In this document: positions 19,905 to 28,793 of the stretch, piece by piece
Numbering within the stretch: the stretch's first letter is position 1
How the letters are laid out: each line of letters opens with the position of its first letter
Origin: Priapulus caudatus
Taxonomy: Eukaryota; Priapulida; Priapulimorpha; Priapulimorphida; Priapulidae
Direction of reading: 5' to 3'
Assembly (NCBI RefSeq): GCF_000485595.1
Contig: NW_014577548.1
Location: 111,313-140,105 of the forward strand
Length of the DNA stretch: 28,793 nt
The notes under the pieces: model-generated
Databases searched by the model: none
What the model was told of the DNA's origin: nothing
Seen by the model: the letters and a program-made list of their open reading frames with translations, nothing else
Made by a program: the position numbers and the translations under genes

Positions 19905-22222
19905 AACACGATGCGCCGTGCCGTGCGTGCTTAGGGTGCCAATGTATGAGTTAAGTGTAAAACGATAGTCGCATGACGGGATAATAACAGCATCGGATAA
20001 TTATTGGCTCCTGGATGAGGCCATGTAAAATTTCTTGTTTGACTGTACGTCCATTTACGAGAGGGTGGGTACAGGGCCGTCGGGCGGGGCCAGGCGTGTT
20101 ACGGTTGTAAGTCTTGACATGGGGGGCATAGTTAGTTTGTTGTACATTTAAAAGCAAATGATGATGTTTGAATTGTATTATGATTGTTATGAGTTCCTTT
20201 ATATTTACAAGAAGTGCCTTTGTGTACCCTTCTTCAAAATTTTGGGAGTTGCCTCTGTGGCCCTTCCATTTAAGGAGAAAAATTTCAATGGCAATTTCTC
20301 GACTATGGCCTCTAAAAAAATTGGCCTTGCCCTTTGCTCGGTCGCCTTAATGGCTCGAGCGCCTGGTGTAGCCAAGTTATTAATGTTAGTTTCTGGCTGT
20401 GGGTAAAGCGATAGAGAGGAGAGATTTAGCTGTGTAGTATGATAAAAGCATAAGAAAATGTATGAATGGCCGACTAGGGTGTCCGGGCCGGTCTCTCCAG
20501 GCCGACAGTGAGCTGGTGCGACGTTGGGGACGGCTCGCGGGCAGCGGCTCCTGTGTGTGCTGAACCTATCATGGGCAAGTTTATTTACTATCATCCTGGC
20601 ATTATACTGGATCGACACGAACTGTGACAATTGCATAAGGCGTAGGAAATAGCTCGTGAAACTACATTAATGGACAAGCTGGCAAGCCAATTTGGCCATG
20701 CTTGATTGCTGGTGACTGCGTCACGAAATGGTTATAGAGATAAAGTAGACACGGATGTTAGGATTTTCAGCTTTGATTCATGCGACGCGCGTGTCAATCA
20801 GACTAGCTGAGGCTGGTGGATGAGCCAGCAGGGGAAAGCATTTATATATGTTAGACTATGACGGACTTGCCGGGGGCGCCCCGGCGTTTTTTGCGCCGCA
20901 GCGGCCACTCACGTTCGCGGCGGACGCAGAGCCCTGCCGCCCCAACTCGCGGATGACGCCGCGCTCCTCTTTTTGTCGCACTTGTTAGGACAGATTACTA
21001 ATGGGACTAGGAGGGTGCTGAAAACGCAGTGACCGGCGAAAGACTGTAGCGGCGCAATATCCAACCGCACATTGTCTGGGTCATGGACTAGCAGTACGTC
21101 CGGCTCGGGCGGTAGCGCCATCTGCAATACGGCGGCGCCCCGTAACAGGCGTTTGTTTGGGCAGGCCCGAGGGGCCGGGGGGCGCGTGGTGGCGGGGGCG
21201 CGGGTGCGCGTGTCGTTCAATGGCCCTAATGACGTTAGCTGACTCTCTCTATCAAGGAAGAACGTCTCAGAGAAATGGCGTCAATCAGGTCGATGAGCGC
21301 GCCTCGCGTCGGTATAAAGGTCCGTCTACGTCAATGAACTGTGGCCGACTACTGGCGAGTAATTATGAGTTTTGTCGTGGGAGTGGCGCGGGTGAGATAC
21401 TTTTTACGAAGCGTGTCGGTACGGCCGTCCACGGGTTGGCCGGGCTTGTCGCGGGCGGCGGTCTATCTGCAAATGCTGGGGGGGGGGGGGCAGGGGATGC
21501 CGCCGTTACGGCGCCTGGCTGCCATACGCTGACAGTGTTTGAGCAACCCTCCCGACCCGCGCTGTCCCGTTGTTTGGGCAACCGGGCACGTCGTGGCGAC
21601 CACATAGCTACGCGTCGGCCCGGCGAAATGTTTTTCCCCAAACGGAAAGAAGAGGATTTTAGGCCGCCTTTTCATTGCTGGAATTTGCAAGATGTAAGCC
21701 TCCATGACTTGTAGCCAAGCAATCCCCAATATCTACCAAAAAACTTTCCGAACTTTGCTGCTAAGTGAGGTTAAAGTGGAGTTTTTAGTATGTTTTCTTT
21801 AAAACAACATGGCGTTTGAGTGAATTAAACCCAAATATCATGCCGTTTGCGGGTTATGAGAGGAGCGTCTAGGGCTTATTACTTATAAGTTAACTTATAG
21901 CCTGATGCCGAATTTCGTTTATGTTGCGTGCCGTGCGTCCGCCAATTAGTTTACTGTTTCGGTCTGACCTCAGGGGTTAAACAGCGCTACGCGCTACTAC
22001 TCACGACTACTACCGTACTAGTAATACGTACTACTAGCGCTCAACGAGTACCGATGGACGGGTATAGCTCTAGCTTACTGTCGTAGCCCTAGTTACTAGG
22101 CCCCTAGTATAGTACCGGGCGTAGCTCTAGGTAGTGCTGAAGGGCGTCGTTGGTGCGTAACAGGGTACGGCCGATATGGGCCCGAAGGATTAGGAGAACA
22201 TTGGGCCAATAAAAGCAATGTT
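19905..22222. other. GC-rich, CpG-rich spacer without a recognisable gene
   Basis: About 20860-21640 is notably GC- and CpG-rich and contains a run of 13 G (21478-21490). Frames stay open here for up to 185 codons, but the translations are Gly/Arg/Ala-rich, cross the G-run and match nothing I know. 20225-20390 has a repeat-like style (GGCTCGAGCGCCTGGTGTAG). 21990-22140 is rich in CTACTA/TAGCTCTAG words. Confidence 0.45.
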
Positions 22223-22292
22223 GCCTAAACCTAACCCTAACTCTAAACCCTAACCCCAGATCCTAACCCTAACCCTAACCATAACCCTAACC
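22223..22292 (-). repeat. Interstitial telomere-like (CCCTAA)n tract 1
   Basis: About eleven CCTAAC/CCCTAA-type units, several exact and others with one-base changes (CTCTAAAC, CCATAAC). TTAGGG lies on the minus strand. Confidence 0.85.
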
Positions 22293-22470
22293 TATTATAT
22301 TGATGTAATATTATATCTTTATTTATAATTGATGGTAAATGACATTTGCGTTTTAATTGGGACCCCGCCCGGGAACCGACATGTTCTTCTATCCTTGAAC
22401 CCAGATGTCGTACCCAGATGTACATATATGTATTACACAAAAGTGTACCAGATTGTACTATCAGAAGTGT

Positions 22471-22531
22471 ACCCTAACCCTAACACTAACCAACCTAACC
22501 CTAAAACTCTAACCCTAACCCTAAACCCTAA
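22471..22531 (-). repeat. Interstitial telomere-like (CCCTAA)n tract 2
   Basis: About nine imperfect CCCTAA units in the same orientation as tract 1, separated from it by ~180 bases of AT-rich sequence. Confidence 0.85.
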
Positions 22532-22822
22532 AATACCTCATATAAAATAAAACATATAATCTTATATATAGTAGTAGTATAAGAAATCGAAGCCAAACCA
22601 ATCGGGAAGGCGCTATATTCTTGCTATGTTATACCGTTTGGGAAAAAAAAATGTTCGCTGGCCGCGCGAATACGGCGAGCCACGTGGTGTGCGTGGCCCG
22701 TGCCAGTTTATAACACGTACGCTAATCTGTAGATTACTGCCTGGCAAAGCAGCCGCAGAGCAACAAATACTCGCCCCTGGCCGCCGGCAGCGCGCAACAG
22801 CCAGAGCAGCGGCTCATAGTCA

Positions 22823-23142
22823 GAGGTCTATGTTCCCCAGGGTACTGCCGGGAACGTAACCCCTCGGGTTACGCGTCCGCGGGTATACCGAAACGTACTT
22901 GGTCACTATTTGATATGGTTAGGGGTTAGGATTGAGCAGTTAGCGGTTAGGATTAGGCGTTAGTGTTTCGGGTTCAGGTGAGGAGTTAGGCGCAGCGCGA
23001 CTCCTAGACATCGTGTTAGGTGGAGTAGGCGAGGGTACGTCCGCATATTAGATATAGTGCCAGGGTACGAACCCATTTCCGCTATACCGAACCGTTACCC
23101 AGGGTTGACGTTCGCACTAACCCGCGGCGGGACATAGACCCT
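22823..23142. mobile_element. 320-bp TIR element enclosing TTAGGG-like sequence
   Basis: The left end AGGTCTATGTTCCCCAGGGT..TACTGCCGGGAACG is the reverse complement of the 17513-17588 half copy. The right end (23020-23142, ending GGGACATAGACCC) is a direct match to it. Between them, 22917-22990 holds degenerate GGTTAGG/GCGTTAG units. No ORF. Confidence 0.6.
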
Positions 23143-23228
23143 TCTCAGCGCAAGCAGCAGCAGCAAATGCCCCGCCGTAGCCGATGCCGGCTGGTTAGGT
23201 GTGACGGAAAACTGCGCCGACTGTTACG

Positions 23229-23294
23229 CTTCCCGCTATACGATATCGCGCGCCGCCTACTTCGCCTATCGCGCGGCGAATTCGTATAGCGGGC
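23229..23294. repeat. GC-rich imperfect hairpin
   Basis: CCCGCTATACGA..TCGCGCGCCGC and CGCGCGGCGAATTCGTATAGCGGG pair across a short loop (CTACTTCGCCTAT). Stem of about 24 bp with small mismatches. Confidence 0.75.
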
Positions 23295-24304
23295 CCAGCT
23301 GCGAAATACTACATACAACCACCGGCGGTCGCGTGCGCCTCAGGTCCCGCGAAGTGGCGCGGTCTTAACCGCTCTGCCGGTCGGGCGAACAGACGCATCT
23401 TTTGCGGCCGCAACGCCATCTTGTACCCGGGGGTCTTCCTGGCTGCGGTGCTACCCGCTGCCGCCTGGGTGGGGTAAAATCGGTAGCTACTAATCATGGG
23501 GACTTACTGACATAATCGGGACACAAATGAGGAACAATTGGGGTAGAAAATTCAGGACCAATGTAACATTGGCACCAGAATATGAATATTTTTACGACAT
23601 TCTAGCATGGGGGAAGAAAAAACTGCTTACGGTTAGTGCACATTTATGTGACAGCACAATCCCACTTAGAGTTAGGAACCCCTGGAACATAATAGTTAAT
23701 ATTGGGTTGCGTAAAAGAGATAAAAAGGTTATTAATAACAGCCATGTACGAGATCGGGTTTGCAGTTTTCAGCTTTGAAAACCTCTTGGATAAGCACAAT
23801 GTTTGTGTTGATTCTCTCGAGTGGATCATATATGCTAAAGCATTCCTGGGGTGTGGTATGACTGTTGGGTAGCCGCCCTAGGGTTTACGGCCAGTGACGT
23901 TATGGCACGTACGGGCACGTAAACAGCATGTACGAATGAGTTGCCACTTTCTCATTTGATAGCCTCTTGATAAGACGAATGCAGTCGGTGAACTCTGAGG
24001 CTGGTGCCGTTGGCTGATGCGGTTTTAGTACCTGGTTTCGGTTTCACGAAATGAAGCAGACAAGCTGCAGTGAAGCGGGATGCGGCGAATGAGAAGTAGT
24101 CGATGCGAGTGCGTTTTCTGTGATGCGGAGCACTGTACAGTCTACGGAGATTGACGGTTATTTTCACGGATTTCTTTGTTCGGGCGAGTTTGACGGGTTG
24201 TGACAGGTTTTTGTTCATCTAGCGAACACTCGCCCGGGTATAAGAGATGGCCCTGTGAAAATTCCATCCAGATCGCTTGGGCGGTTTGGCCGCCTATAGG
24301 GAAG
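23295..24304. other. Unassigned spacer
   Basis: No ORF over 90 codons and no repeat I recognise. A CGGCAGAGCGGTTAAG string on the minus strand (about 23363-23382) resembles a tRNA A box, but no T-arm follows. Confidence 0.4.
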
Positions 24305-24396
24305 ATACATACATACATACATACATACATACATACATACATACATACATACATACATACATACATACATACATACATAGATACATAGATACATAC
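24305..24396. repeat. (ATAC)n microsatellite
   Basis: About 18 uninterrupted ATAC units, then three interrupted by GATA variants. Confidence 0.95.
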
Positions 24397-24492
24397 GAAC
24401 TCAAATATATATTAGATATGTCCACAAAGGAAAAGCAACAGAGATATGAATGTGTTTTAATGTTTCAATATTTTTTTGGTCCAGTAACATAT

Positions 24493-24533
24493 CATTCGGT
24501 CTGGTAAAAATCTATTTTTTACTGGACCGAATG
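24493..24533. repeat. 18-bp imperfect hairpin CATTCGGTC..GACCGAATG
   Basis: 24493-24510 pairs with 24515-24533 with one or two mismatches; loop of about four bases. Confidence 0.75.
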
Positions 24534-24551
24534 TCCAGTAAAGGATTTTGT

Positions 24552-25030
24552 CTTTTGGCGAGGACTGCATACTATGGCATTTTCCAGGGAGTAAGCAAAG
24601 ACAACTTTTTGTGGTTAATAACTTCTTCGGTACGCCAAATAAAGCACATTCTCTGCCGCATAAATGTCTTAAGTTACTATATAAACACTACAATTAAACA
24701 GCAAACTATCGCATAAATGTTGAACTTGCTATATTACTCGTCGACGAAGATTGTTTATCAACTTTCAATCGCCATTTTTCGTTGCACAGCGCTAGCGCAG
24801 TTCCGGCACTTGTGAGCAGGCACAATGTATTTCCAAGTGGAGGGGTGGGCAGGTTGCACGGGATTGCAAACCGCCATTTTTCGTTGCGCAGCGCTAACCC
24901 TTCCACTTGGAAATACATTGTCTTCGCTTACTCCCTGGAAATTGCCATAGTACCCTATGTTCTATAGCCCTGCGGCGGAGCAGAGGGCTAGTATAGACTA
25001 TATACTACAGTTCTAGAGCTACTGTTGTAG
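24552..25030 (-). repeat. Inverted terminal copy, right, split by an inserted palindromic element
   Basis: CTTTTGGCGAGGACTG (24552-24567) and TATGTTCTATAGCCCTGCGG..GTTCTAGAGCTAC (24956-25024) together match the complement of 19451-19525. The ~390 bases between them form a separate inverted-repeat element. Confidence 0.7.
24571..24951. mobile_element. Nested inverted-repeat element (~380 bp)
   Basis: 24571-24603 and 24919-24951 are reverse complements (ACTATGGCANTTTCCAGGGA core) with three mismatches. Inside are a second inverted pair (CAATGTATTTCCAAGTGGA, 24822-24840 with 24902-24920) and a direct repeat CGCCATTTTTCGTTGC(A/G)CAGCGCT (24770-24793 and 24870-24893). Confidence 0.75.
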
Positions 25031-25872
25031 TGAAGTTGTAGTACTAATAGAGTACTAAGTAGAGAAACAATCACATTAAGTCATTAAGACTTTCGTAGTA
25101 AATACATTTCGTGTTTATTTACCTTCTTTTTTTTATTGAGACGTTCCAAGTGCTTCACTGCCTGTGCCTTAGCTCCAAGAAACGGTCTTTGCTAGGGTTA
25201 GGGTACCTAACCTTGGGATTGTGTTAGGGGACCTGTGACTGTGTATATTGACGTTACTCGTTAGTCGTTAGTCACACAGCCTGGTTGGGTTACCTAAATA
25301 TACCTGTGCCTTAGCCACAAGTTCCCATCTCGCTTAACACTACGTGGCGAGAGGCTCCTCCGCCGTGTAACTAGTCGGAGAGCCTGGTCGGTTTACCTCA
25401 GTACCTGTGCCTGTGCCTGTGGAGTGTGGTTGTGGTCCGTACAATTACCATGAATTAGAATTACGGTACATTACCTAAACAATCAGGTTCCTTTCTGTAT
25501 GTACTCGACTCGACATCATAAAATCCCAGGTAGTTACATGCTGCCTGGATTTCTGCTTCCATTATTAGGACGTGAACTCTATGACAACAAGTGGTTCAGT
25601 TGGTTCGTACTCGGACGAACACGAAAACATCAAAAACCGCGGGAAGCACTTCACGATAGGGAGTCACCTGTCGGCCAAAATAGTAACTGCAACACTTCTA
25701 TAAGCTATGTAGCTAAGACAAAACGACAATATATTATAACAAGGGCCACGTTTTATCCTAGCTAATAACTCACAATAACAATACTTTACACTAATACATA
25801 AGAAACGCATCAACCGATATTTCATATAGACTAACCTTCCTGTAATATTATAGTGGAGAATTTCTAACATGT
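25031..25872. other. Spacer with ~105-bp imperfect tandem repeat
   Basis: CACACAGCCTGGTTGGGTTACC..ACCTGTGCC (25272-25309) recurs as GAGAGCCTGGTCGGTTTACC..ACCTGTGCC (about 25377-25412). CCTGTGCCTTAGC appears at 25161 and 25303. No gene seen upstream of the tRNA. Confidence 0.45.
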
Positions 25873-25944
25873 GGCTCGGTGGCCAAGTGGTAAGGCGTTG
25901 GTCTCGTAAACCAAAGATCCAGGGTTCAAATCCCTGCCGGGCCT
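25873..25944 (+). tRNA. tRNA-Thr(CGT): tRNA-Thr (anticodon CGT)
   Basis: Delivers threonine to ACG codons. All arms fold: acceptor GGCTCGG/CCGGGCC (one U-G pair), D-arm GCC/GGC with loop AAGTGGTAA, anticodon stem TTGGT/ACCAA with loop CTCGTAA (CGT at positions 34-36), five-base variable loop AGATC, T-arm CAGGG/CCCTG with loop TTCAAAT, discriminator T. There is no intron and no encoded CCA. The internal promoter elements are intact: A box TGGCCAAGTGG and B box GGTTCAAATCC (A instead of the usual G after TTC). A TTTT stop lies 8 bases downstream. It is the only gene in the window with no sign of damage. It lies between repeat elements and could be one of a dispersed set of nuclear tRNA genes. 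Confidence 0.93.
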
Positions 25945-25951
25945 TTCTAAG

Positions 25952-25955
25952 TTTT
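25952..25955 (+). terminator. RNA polymerase III terminator
   Basis: First TTTT after the tRNA-Thr gene, 8 bases past the discriminator. Confidence 0.7.
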
Positions 25956-26037
25956 GATGCGACGTTTTACTACAGTTACTAGAGCTAACAAAACTACTAC
26001 GGTCAGCTGGGGCTACTTTAAACAGCGGGCAACCATA

Positions 26038-26099
26038 GAAATAGATAAATAACCATCTATTATCTATTTCTAGCTATCTTCTATCTATCTATTTCTATG
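26038..26099. repeat. ATAGATA-rich imperfect hairpin
   Basis: CCATAGAAATAGATAAATA near 26033 pairs with the complement ending CTATTTCTATGG near 26099; the interior is a TATC/GATA simple repeat. Confidence 0.6.
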
Positions 26100-26507
26100 G
26101 GGGCAACATTGAACACCCCGGGCCAAAAAAGATGAAATAAGAATTATAGCTACATGGGCAATCTTATTGACAAAATTATTTTTGCATATTTTCTGTTGAC
26201 GAATAAAATATTTTACAATGTATTTGAATATTTAATACATGAAATAGGAGTACCGCAGTAAATTGCAAATCGCTGACTTGAAATTGTAAAAAAATTAGCA
26301 TCCTGCAAACTTTCACAAGTACAGACCACACAGAGGTACACACAATGTTCAAAATAGCCCCTACACGGGGGTTTCTTTGAACAAATAAAAATCAAAAAAA
26401 ATTATCACATCACTTTAACCAATCTGATAATTTATACAACCATTCCTTTGATTCAAGTATAGCCCCAATATAGCTCACCATTCAAAGATTTCATTATACC
26501 ATATGAT

Positions 26508-26876
26508 AGCCGCGTTCACACGGAGCGAAGGAACTCGGGTCGAAAACGACCTGTGTCGAATGCGTCCCAGGACGAGCGTTCACACGGACGTTTTCTCGGG
26601 TCGAAAACGACTCGAGTTCTGGTTCATTTTTGCCGTGTGAACGCGCGACTCGGGTTGGAATTAGTACGTCACAACATGAAAGTAAAAAGAATAGTTGAAA
26701 GTCAGTCAGAAGAGTTTGATTGTTTAATTCGCATTGTTCGCTTGGACGCATTGTATTTTTTTCTCAGCTCACAGCTCGCATAGCGTCGTGTGAACGCTCC
26801 CTTCAACGACGCTCCGTGTCGTTTTCGACACGGGTCGTTTTCGACCCGAGTTCCTTCGCTCCGTGTGAACGCGGCT
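26508..26876. mobile_element. 369-bp MITE, AGCCGCGTTCACACGGAGCG ends
   Basis: Terminal inverted repeats of about 44 bp (26508-26551 and 26832-26876) containing GTTCACACGG and CGGGTCGAAAACGAC, with subterminal copies of the same motif at 26577-26612. Flanks CATATGAT and CATATGTG match in 6 of 8 bases. A 76-codon frame inside (26553-26783) has no known match. The end type is common in short DNA-transposon derivatives; superfamily not certain. Confidence 0.8.
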
Positions 26877-27043
26877 CATATGTGCAATGATTTTTAAAAA
26901 AATATCTGAAAAGTGTTCAAAGTAGCCCCAGCTACTACTACGGTACTACTACAGGTTCATTCAGAAAGTAATTTTGGCTCGAAAACCTTCATCGGTGCAA
27001 AACAATTCGGCCTGTACCCATAGGAGTTCCCTATTATCTACTC

Positions 27044-27046
<3 letters not shown>

Positions 27047-27080
<34 letters not shown>
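27047..27080. repeat. (AT)n microsatellite
   Basis: About 13 AT units then TATATA. Confidence 0.95.
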
Positions 27081-27153
27081 CATGATTAGCAGCACTGTTC
27101 CTATCACTATATCCTATTACCACTATACTTACTATAGATATATATCCTATTGC

Positions 27154-27658
27154 CCATGGTGTCGTTTCAGCAAAAATTAATAAAGTTTGTACGTACCTAC
27201 CTTATTTTGATACTTCGAACTCTACCTGAATACTATGCAGGAGTCATAGCTACCCAATATAAGATCAACCGCTTGTCTCTACGATGTTCCTATGCCAAGA
27301 TATAAATCGATAAAAATCGAGTACTTCTAAATAATCCTAGCGCCATATCAACCAGTAACACGCCTCTCCCGCGTTTAGTGACTGCATAGATATATACAAC
27401 AAAACATATGTGTTGTATATATATATATGCAGTCACTAAACGCGGGAGAGGCGTGTTATATTACTGGGTGATATGGCGCTAGGATTACCTAGAAGTACAC
27501 GATTTTTATCGCTTTATATCTCGGCATAGGAACATCGTAGAGACAATTAATTAAGCGGTTGATCTTATATTAGCTATCTATGACTCCTGCATATTCCGGT
27601 AGAGAAGTATAAAATAAGGTAGGTAAACTTTATTAATTTTGCTGAAACGACACCATGG
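27154..27658. mobile_element. Long palindrome / foldback element, ~247-bp arms
   Basis: 27154-27400 and 27412-27658 are reverse complements over their full length with scattered substitutions and small indels, around an 11-base loop (AAAACATATGT). Outer tips read CCATGGTGTCGTTTCAGC and its complement; the inner stem has ACGCCTCTCCCGCGTTTAGT. No ORF and no resemblance to the 18768-19437 palindrome. Confidence 0.92.
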
Positions 27659-28600
27659 TTTGCCAATTTCAGCGTTGTACGCTCTGGGGTTAATGGGCTC
27701 TTGATATTATCGACCCGGAGGTGGCCGACAGTTTCTACAAGATGTACCCAGAAGGAATAATTATAGCCATGAAGAGAATGCAGCCACACTGATTTCACAT
27801 GTAGAGAACGAGTTATATCTGGACTAGCATCATATTAGGTGGCTGACAATGACTCTAACACAGAACCCTTGCCGTATCACAGGTTTAGGGTAACATGCAT
27901 GCAACCAGTGAGGCAGCATACCACTATCTTCTGAGTAGAAGATTTCACCGCAATAACAGATTACGTTTCTCGGAGTCGGAGAAAAGAACGCATGCACATT
28001 AAAACAATGTTCATGAATGCAATGCTGATACCAATTAGTTGTTATATTTAATTACACTCATCACATACATTTGACAATTTCAACACCTTACCTGTAGATA
28101 TTCCATAAATCATAGTATCATATGTATCTTACTCCTGATATTACATGTACGTTTAATCATGTGTAACAGCTGATTAGTAAGTCTCAGAGTAAAATCAGAC
28201 AGAATAAAATTACAGCAAATAAATAAAATTATAACCTGCTAACGTGCACGTTTTACAATTATATAAAACTGATGCTATCCTCTGCCTCTAGCACTTTCAT
28301 CTCTTTCTTCTTTCATACTTGCAGTTGGAAGGCATTAGCAACTTTAGCAAAATTACAGTTTAAAAAAACAGCGATGTAGTTCGAAGCACTATGAAGTAAG
28401 AATTACAGAATTTTTTTTTTAGAGTACTTGAACATAAATTACGGACAGTTGCGGAACCATCTGTACAAAAGATGCATGTCCAAAGTTAGCTGATAAGGGG
28501 AGTTGCACAAAACTGTTGTCACAAGTGACAGGGTTTTACTTACACGGCATGACCTAGATCATGGGGTCTGTATGCATGCCCATATTTATATACAAACACA
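27659..28600. other. Unassigned spacer
   Basis: AT-rich. A 74-codon minus-strand frame (27574-27798) partly overlaps the palindrome and is not recognised. Nothing else supported. Confidence 0.4.
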
Positions 28601-28610
28601 GGTTGACAAT

Positions 28611-28793
28611 GGCTGACAGATACATCTACATGGTTAACAGCTGCATCTACATAGTTGACTGTGGTTAGCAGCTGCATCCATGTGGCTGACAGCTGCATCT
28701 ACATGGTTAACAGCTGCATCTATGTGGCTGACAGATACATCTACATGGTTAACAGCTGCATCTACATAGTTGACTGTGGTTAGCAGCTGCATC
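28611..28793. repeat. 21-bp minisatellite with 115-bp higher-order unit
   Basis: Units of the type GGTTAACAGCTGCATCTACAT and GGCTGACAGATACATCTACAT. The order is four 21-mers plus one 31-mer (a 21-mer preceded by AGTTGACTGT), giving exact recurrence at 28611 and 28726. It runs off the end of the window. Confidence 0.9.

Larger units (their letters stand above)
26004..26933. mobile_element. ~930-bp TIR element (CAGCTGGGGCTACTTT ends)
   Basis: 26005-26024 and 26913-26933 are reverse complements (AGCTGGGGCTACTTT then (A/G)AAC). Both sides are flanked by ACTACTACGGT (25993-26003 and 26934-26944), an 11-base direct repeat that looks like a target duplication. Internal variants of the end (TTCAAAATAGCCCC near 26347) occur. 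The body is AT-rich, has no transposase and carries an inserted MITE (26508-26876). Confidence 0.75.

Noticed and set aside
21157-21714. 185-codon plus-strand ORF
   Set aside because: Lies in GC-rich DNA where stops are rare, crosses a 13-G run, and has no recognisable domain.
23340-23390. Possible tRNA or tRNA-derived SINE on the minus strand
   Set aside because: An A-box-like CGGCAGAGCGGTTAAG is present, but there is no B box, anticodon arm or acceptor pairing.
24142-24507. ORFs made of Met-Tyr-Val-Cys or Tyr-Ile-His-Thr repeats
   Set aside because: Translations of the (ATAC)n microsatellite.
26553-26783. 76-codon ORF inside the MITE
   Set aside because: Largely translated terminal-repeat sequence; could be a captured exon scrap but there is no support.
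17471-28793. A new multi-gene system in the palindrome-rich half
   Set aside because: No protein-coding gene is supported there. The structure is explained by nested inverted-repeat elements, microsatellites and a tRNA.

Overview
This is a eukaryotic, animal-type window made almost entirely of transposable-element material. It has no bacterial-style operons, no intact protein-coding host gene that I recognise, many short inverted-repeat elements, AT-rich and simple-sequence stretches, telomere-like (CCCTAA)n tracts and one clean nuclear-type tRNA gene. The element mix (BEL/Pao LTR retrotransposon, BED-finger hAT transposon, and dispersed repeats with GTGGCG..CCAG, GCTCGAATTAACC and TGCTCGAAATAA-like ends) suggests a repeat-rich marine invertebrate or basal deuterostome. 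The sequence alone does not fix the species.

Layout. Bases 1-6417 hold BEL/Pao sequence arranged pol - LTR - gag - (foreign repeats) - pol 3' end - LTR, that is, two elements in tandem sharing the middle LTR. The second is gutted: its gag stops where a dispersed repeat (4362-4537) and an approximately 1.36-kb non-autonomous element (4538-5893) begin. The downstream LTR cuts off a minus-strand, frameshifted transposon-type ORF (6405-7051). Bases 7836-10395 are a hAT transposon with exact 8-bp target duplications and a broken minus-strand transposase. Bases 10404-13100 are AT-rich and contain one foldback element and an A-rich tract. Bases 13101-14574 are a second copy of the 1.36-kb element, full of small indels. 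Bases 14575-17470 hold a G-rich tract, a small inverted-repeat element and one unexplained 219-codon ORF.

From 17471 onward the window is a mosaic of inverted-repeat structures. These are a TIR element at 17597-18770 that abuts a near-perfect palindrome with ~295-bp arms (18768-19437); inverted termini at 19451 and 25030 that bracket ~5.6 kb; a 320-bp TIR element enclosing degenerate TTAGGG-like sequence (22823-23142); interstitial telomere-like tracts (22223-22531); a 930-bp element with a possible 11-bp target duplication (26004-26933) carrying a MITE inside it; and a second long palindrome with ~247-bp arms (27154-27658). A tRNA-Thr(CGT) gene at 25873-25944 is the only gene that looks functional. 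The window ends in a 21-bp minisatellite with a 115-bp higher-order period.

Functionally there is no gene cluster to interpret. The window is best read as a nested-insertion record. Its most unusual property is the density of long palindromes, which would fold into double-stranded RNA if transcribed. I found no convincing new protein system.
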